This document shows positions 6,993 through 8,714 of a stretch of 8,714 nucleotides of DNA, piece after piece. The translations under genes were made by a program, and so were the position numbers. Position 1 is the stretch's first letter. Each line of letters starts with the position of its first letter. The notes beneath the pieces are model-generated. The model was given only the letters and a program-made list of their open reading frames with translations, was not told the origin of the DNA and did no database searches. Source of the stretch: an uncultured Oscillospiraceae bacterium (GTDB lineage Bacteria; Bacillota; Clostridia; Oscillospirales; Acutalibacteraceae); contig URQJ01000074.1 in NCBI GenBank assembly GCA_900549945.1, positions 1-8,714 of the forward strand, written 5' to 3'.

Positions 6993-7664
6993 TTAGTTTG
7001 CCTTGTGTTCGTTTTCTGTATTCCTGATCAGCGCAAAAAGAGAGGGCGCCCATTCCGGGTATGCGGCGGAAAGCGCCTTGCTGTTCAGGGCGGGCAGCGC
7101 GTCTCTCTGCACGGCGTCGCCGCAGCTTTTTTCGCCGGAAAGCAGCATGCGGCTTTTGGCGAGTGAAAGGTGCATCCGCCCGTTTGTGACGGCCTCGCTC
7201 AGTCCGGCTTCCGTTTCGAAAAGCCCGGCGGGGTTCTTCGGGTTCGCCGTGTAGAGCAGGCGGAAAGCGTTGTAAACCGCGCAGCTCAGATACACCGTGA
7301 CCTGCCGTGTCAGAGATTTGCTATTGATTTTTTTCAGAATACCAAATACAATATGGATGGAGTTCGATATTATTTTTCGGTCCACATTCGGCATGGCCTC
7401 GAGCGGGTCGCCCTCGGGCACATGCAGCTTTTCGCCCTGCCGGTGCGGTGTTTTGCCGAGCAGGTAGTCGCAGGAAACGCTGTAATAATCCGCGGTGCGC
7501 ACGATGAAATCGAGCCCGCACTCGCGGATGCCTTTTTCATAATGGGAGAGCAGCGCCTGCGAAATGCCGAGGTCCTGCGCGGCCTGCTTCTGGCTCACGC
7601 CACGTTCCTTGCGGAGCAGCGTCAGAATCCGCGGAAAATCATTGTTCACCTGTCCGTTCACCAC
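6993..7664 (-). CDS. XRE-family transcriptional regulator heading the operon
   Basis: This protein of up to 223 residues has an N-terminal Cro/C1-type helix-turn-helix (about 12-71). The fold is marked by LRKERGVSQKQAAQDLGIS, then QALLSHYEKGIR, and ends in YYSVSCDYLLGK, the usual close of this domain. The C-terminal 150 residues are mostly helical by eye, have no membrane segment, and match nothing I recognise. They could sense a ligand or mediate dimerisation. The start is ambiguous. GTG at codons 1, 2 or 6 is possible, and AGGTGG (7662-7667) sits well before the codon-6 GTG at 7649, which would give a protein five residues shorter. It precedes asnB-2 by 22 bases, so it is probably co-transcribed with the wall genes and may control its own promoter through the palindrome at 7684-7710. 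Positions 7315-7375 are noticeably more A/T-rich than the rest. Confidence 0.85.
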   Translation of the reverse strand: MVNGQVNNDFPRILTLLRKERGVSQKQAAQDLGISQALLSHYEKGIRECGLDFIVRTADYYSVSCDYLLGKTPHRQGEKLHVPEGDPLEAMPNVDRKIISNSIHIVFGILKKINSKSLTRQVTVYLSCAVYNAFRLLYTANPKNPAGLFETEAGLSEAVTNGRMHLSLAKSRMLLSGEKSCGDAVQRDALPALNSKALSAAYPEWAPSLFALIRNTENEHKAN

Positions 7665-7683
7665 CTGAGCATAAAAATAACAT

Positions 7684-7710
7684 CGGGTAAATTATAAACG
7701 AATTTATCCG
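7684..7710. promoter_or_regulatory. Candidate operator: 27-bp imperfect palindrome over the -10 box
   Basis: CGGGTAAATT (7684-7693) and AATTTATCCG (7701-7710) are inverted copies matching at nine of ten positions around a 7-base centre. A nested inverted repeat ATAAA-CGAA-TTTAT (7694-7707) also lies here. The element covers the -10 box and predicted start site, the usual place for repressor binding. Binding by the XRE protein encoded next door is inference. Confidence 0.6.
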
Positions 7711-7719
7711 AGAAGTAAA
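7691..7719 (-). promoter_or_regulatory. Sigma-A type promoter of the regulator/wall operon
   Basis: On the minus strand there is a perfect -10 box TATAAT (7691-7696) and, 17 bases upstream, TTTACT (7714-7719), four of six matches to TTGACA. Transcription should start near 7684, giving a leader of 20-35 bases before the GTG candidates. It is the only convincing promoter seen for the five minus-strand genes. Confidence 0.75.
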
Positions 7720-7725
7720 CAGCTT

Positions 7726-7773
7726 GGACGCACTTTTTTCCGATTGATGGGATTTTTTCCGGGAAAAGCGTCC
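7726..7773. repeat. Inverted and direct repeats in the phosphatase leader
   Basis: GGACGC (7726-7731) is complementary to GCGTCC (7768-7773), and TTTTCC (7736-7741) to GGAAAA (7762-7767). Together they make a 12-bp stem with a 4-base bulge and a 20-base loop. A direct repeat TTTTTTCCG occurs at 7734-7742 and 7753-7761. The stretch lies in the divergent gap between the regulator and the phosphatase. I see no clear plus-strand promoter here. Confidence 0.4.
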
Positions 7774-7817
7774 GAATATCGTAGAAAGCGGCGCAGCCTC
7801 ACCGGTACTGTGCCCGG

Positions 7818-7823
7818 AAAGGA
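7818..7823 (+). promoter_or_regulatory. Ribosome binding site fixing the phosphatase start
   Basis: AAAGGA lies seven bases before the ATG at 7831. The frame is open further upstream, to an ATG at 7744, but that ATG has no ribosome site and the extra residues do not resemble the family. The conserved beta-strand and RHG motif begin right after the 7831 ATG. Confidence 0.8.
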
Positions 7824-7830
7824 ATGTTTC

Positions 7831-8529
7831 ATGAAATCTTATACCATTCATCTGATCCGCCACGGTATCTGCGAGGGCAATTTGGAGGGCCGGTATGTCG
7901 GCCGCACGCAGTCGCCGCTCGCCCGCGAGGGCATGCAGGCGCTTTTGGAGCTGAAAAGAACGGGCGTGTATCCCGAGGCCGTGAAGTATTACGCGAGCCC
8001 GTGCGTGCGCTGTGTCGACACGCTGAAGGTGCTGTACCCGACCGCGGACCCCGAGGTCATTTTGGAGCTTGCCGAGTGCGATTTCGGCGACTGGGAGAAC
8101 AAGAAGGCCGAGGAGCTGCAAAACGACCCGCGCTTTACCGCGTGGATGAATGGCGGGCAGCACGAGGCGCCGCCGAACGGCGAAAGCAGCATCGTGTTCA
8201 TGCAGCGCGTCTGCGCCGGCTTTGAGATGCTCGTGCGCAATATGATGACGGCGGGCGACGAAAGCGCGGTGCTCGTGACGCACGGCGGCGTGATCATGAC
8301 GCTGCTCGCGGCCTACGGCCTGCCGCGCGCCAAGATGACGGACTGGATGTGCGAGAACGGGCACGGCTATTCGATGCGCATCGACCCGATGCTCTGGAGC
8401 CGCGGCATGGCGGCAGAGGTGTATCAGCTGCTGCCGGTGACAGAAAGCGGCGCGGCGCGCGAATACTCGGTGATCGACCTCGCGCGCGAGGCAGCCGACC
8501 GCGCTTACGGGAAAAAAGAAGAGAAATAA
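7831..8529 (+). CDS. Histidine phosphatase (phosphoglycerate mutase-like) family protein
   Basis: This 232-residue cytoplasmic protein belongs to the histidine acid phosphatase clan, branch 1. It opens with IHLIRHGICEGN (the catalytic His in the RHG motif) followed by the family phrase LEGRYVGRTQSPLAREG. It keeps SPCVRCVDTL, a typical SxxxRxxxT-like arginine site, then LAECDFGDWENKKAEEL with the acidic general acid/base region, and VLVTHGGVIMTLL with the second catalytic His. The usual WEG is WEN here. Relatives include broad phosphatases (PhoE), CobC/alpha-ribazole phosphatase and GpmB. Nothing in the window selects one substrate, and no cobalamin genes are nearby. It is transcribed away from the wall operon and is followed 20 bases later by a lipoprotein gene, probably in the same transcript. 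Confidence 0.9.
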   Translation: MKSYTIHLIRHGICEGNLEGRYVGRTQSPLAREGMQALLELKRTGVYPEAVKYYASPCVRCVDTLKVLYPTADPEVILELAECDFGDWENKKAEELQNDPRFTAWMNGGQHEAPPNGESSIVFMQRVCAGFEMLVRNMMTAGDESAVLVTHGGVIMTLLAAYGLPRAKMTDWMCENGHGYSMRIDPMLWSRGMAAEVYQLLPVTESGAAREYSVIDLAREAADRAYGKKEEK

Positions 8530-8549
8530 GGGGAGCGTGTAAAACAGCG

Positions 8550-8714
8550 ATGCGAAAATTACTTTATCTGTTTGCCGGCATTGTCCTAGTATTCGTACTG
8601 TGCGGGTGCAGCACGTTCGGCGCACTGGCGGAGCGGCAGACCGTGCGGGAGATCGTCGCCTCAGCCGAGGAGACGGCGCCGCCCGCGGCGTCCGCTGAGG
8701 AAACGCCCGCGCCG
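8550..8714 (+). CDS. Putative lipoprotein, N-terminal fragment (cut by window end)
   Basis: The first 55 codons of an exported lipoprotein are visible. Residues 1-19 are a signal peptide: a basic MRK start, a hydrophobic core LYLFAGIVLVFVL, and the lipobox LCGC with the lipidated cysteine at 20. After STFGALAE the sequence becomes rich in Ala, Pro, Glu and Thr, typical of an extended linker that lifts a domain off the membrane. The functional domain is beyond the window, so no role can be assigned. The purine-rich AAGGGGAG (8528-8535) is 14 bases before the ATG, somewhat far. The gene probably shares a transcript with the phosphatase. Confidence 0.8.
   Translation, partial: MRKLLYLFAGIVLVFVLCGCSTFGALAERQTVREIVASAEETAPPAASAEETPAP

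Noticed and set aside
7316..7380. Possible internal promoter for asnB-2 in the A/T-rich part of the regulator gene
   Set aside because: The best pairing (TTGTAT with 17-base spacing) meets only a poor -10 (ATCAAT). Nothing convincing was found in either this patch or the 22-base gap before asnB-2.
1243..7664. Horizontal transfer or a mobile element carrying the wall cassette
   Set aside because: No transposase, integrase, terminal repeats, tRNA or attachment-site remnants are visible, and base composition looks like that of the flanking genes, so transfer cannot be supported here.
7744..7830. N-terminal extension of the phosphatase from an ATG at 7744
   Set aside because: There is no ribosome site before 7744, the added residues are not family-like, and AAAGGA correctly precedes the ATG at 7831.
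7639..8625. A 328-codon open frame on the minus strand
   Set aside because: It is antisense to the phosphatase gene and overlaps both the operon promoter and the lipoprotein start. Its product is a low-complexity Arg/His/Ala-rich shadow without motifs.

Overview
The window looks like chromosomal DNA of a GC-rich Gram-positive anaerobe, probably a Clostridia/Oscillospiraceae-type Firmicute. The basis is strong AGGAGG-type ribosome binding sites, a sigma-A style promoter, heavy G/C third-position codon use, a lipobox-bearing secretion signal, and genes whose closest relatives I know are in Firmicutes. The species cannot be named from this sequence alone. No RNA genes, CRISPR arrays, insertion sequences or phage genes were seen, and no stretch over 300 bases lacks a gene.

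Layout. (1) Positions 1-1103, + strand: the C-terminal part of a P2A-type (SERCA-like) calcium-transporting ATPase, cut by the left edge. (2) Positions 1104-1242: a short convergent gap with two hairpin terminators. (3) Positions 1243-7664, - strand: a compact five-gene unit that should be read right to left. It contains an XRE-family regulator, asparagine-synthase paralogue 2, an ATP-grasp D-aspartate ligase, an aspartate racemase, and asparagine-synthase paralogue 1. Gaps are 14-27 bases and one gene pair overlaps by one base (TGATG). A good promoter (TTTACT-17-TATAAT) precedes the regulator, and a 27-bp imperfect palindrome lies over its -10 box. (4) Positions 7831-8714, + strand: a histidine-phosphatase-family protein, then the start of a lipoprotein, cut by the right edge.

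How the genes work together. The five-gene unit is the main interest. The racemase should make D-Asp from L-Asp. The ATP-grasp protein strongly resembles the Enterococcus faecium/Lactococcus lactis enzyme that attaches D-Asp to the side-chain amine of residue 3 of the peptidoglycan stem peptide. The AsnB-like glutamine amidotransferases could then amidate the D-Asp to D-Asn, as AsnH does in L. lactis, or amidate another wall carboxylate. The XRE protein is a plausible autorepressor of the unit. The inferred system is a self-contained, regulated D-Asp/D-Asn cross-bridge cassette with two diverged amidotransferases in a presumably clostridial genome, a group where meso-diaminopimelate, directly cross-linked walls are the usual expectation. 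Parts are known from lactic acid bacteria. The five-gene arrangement, the duplicated amidotransferase and the dedicated regulator are what deserve follow-up.
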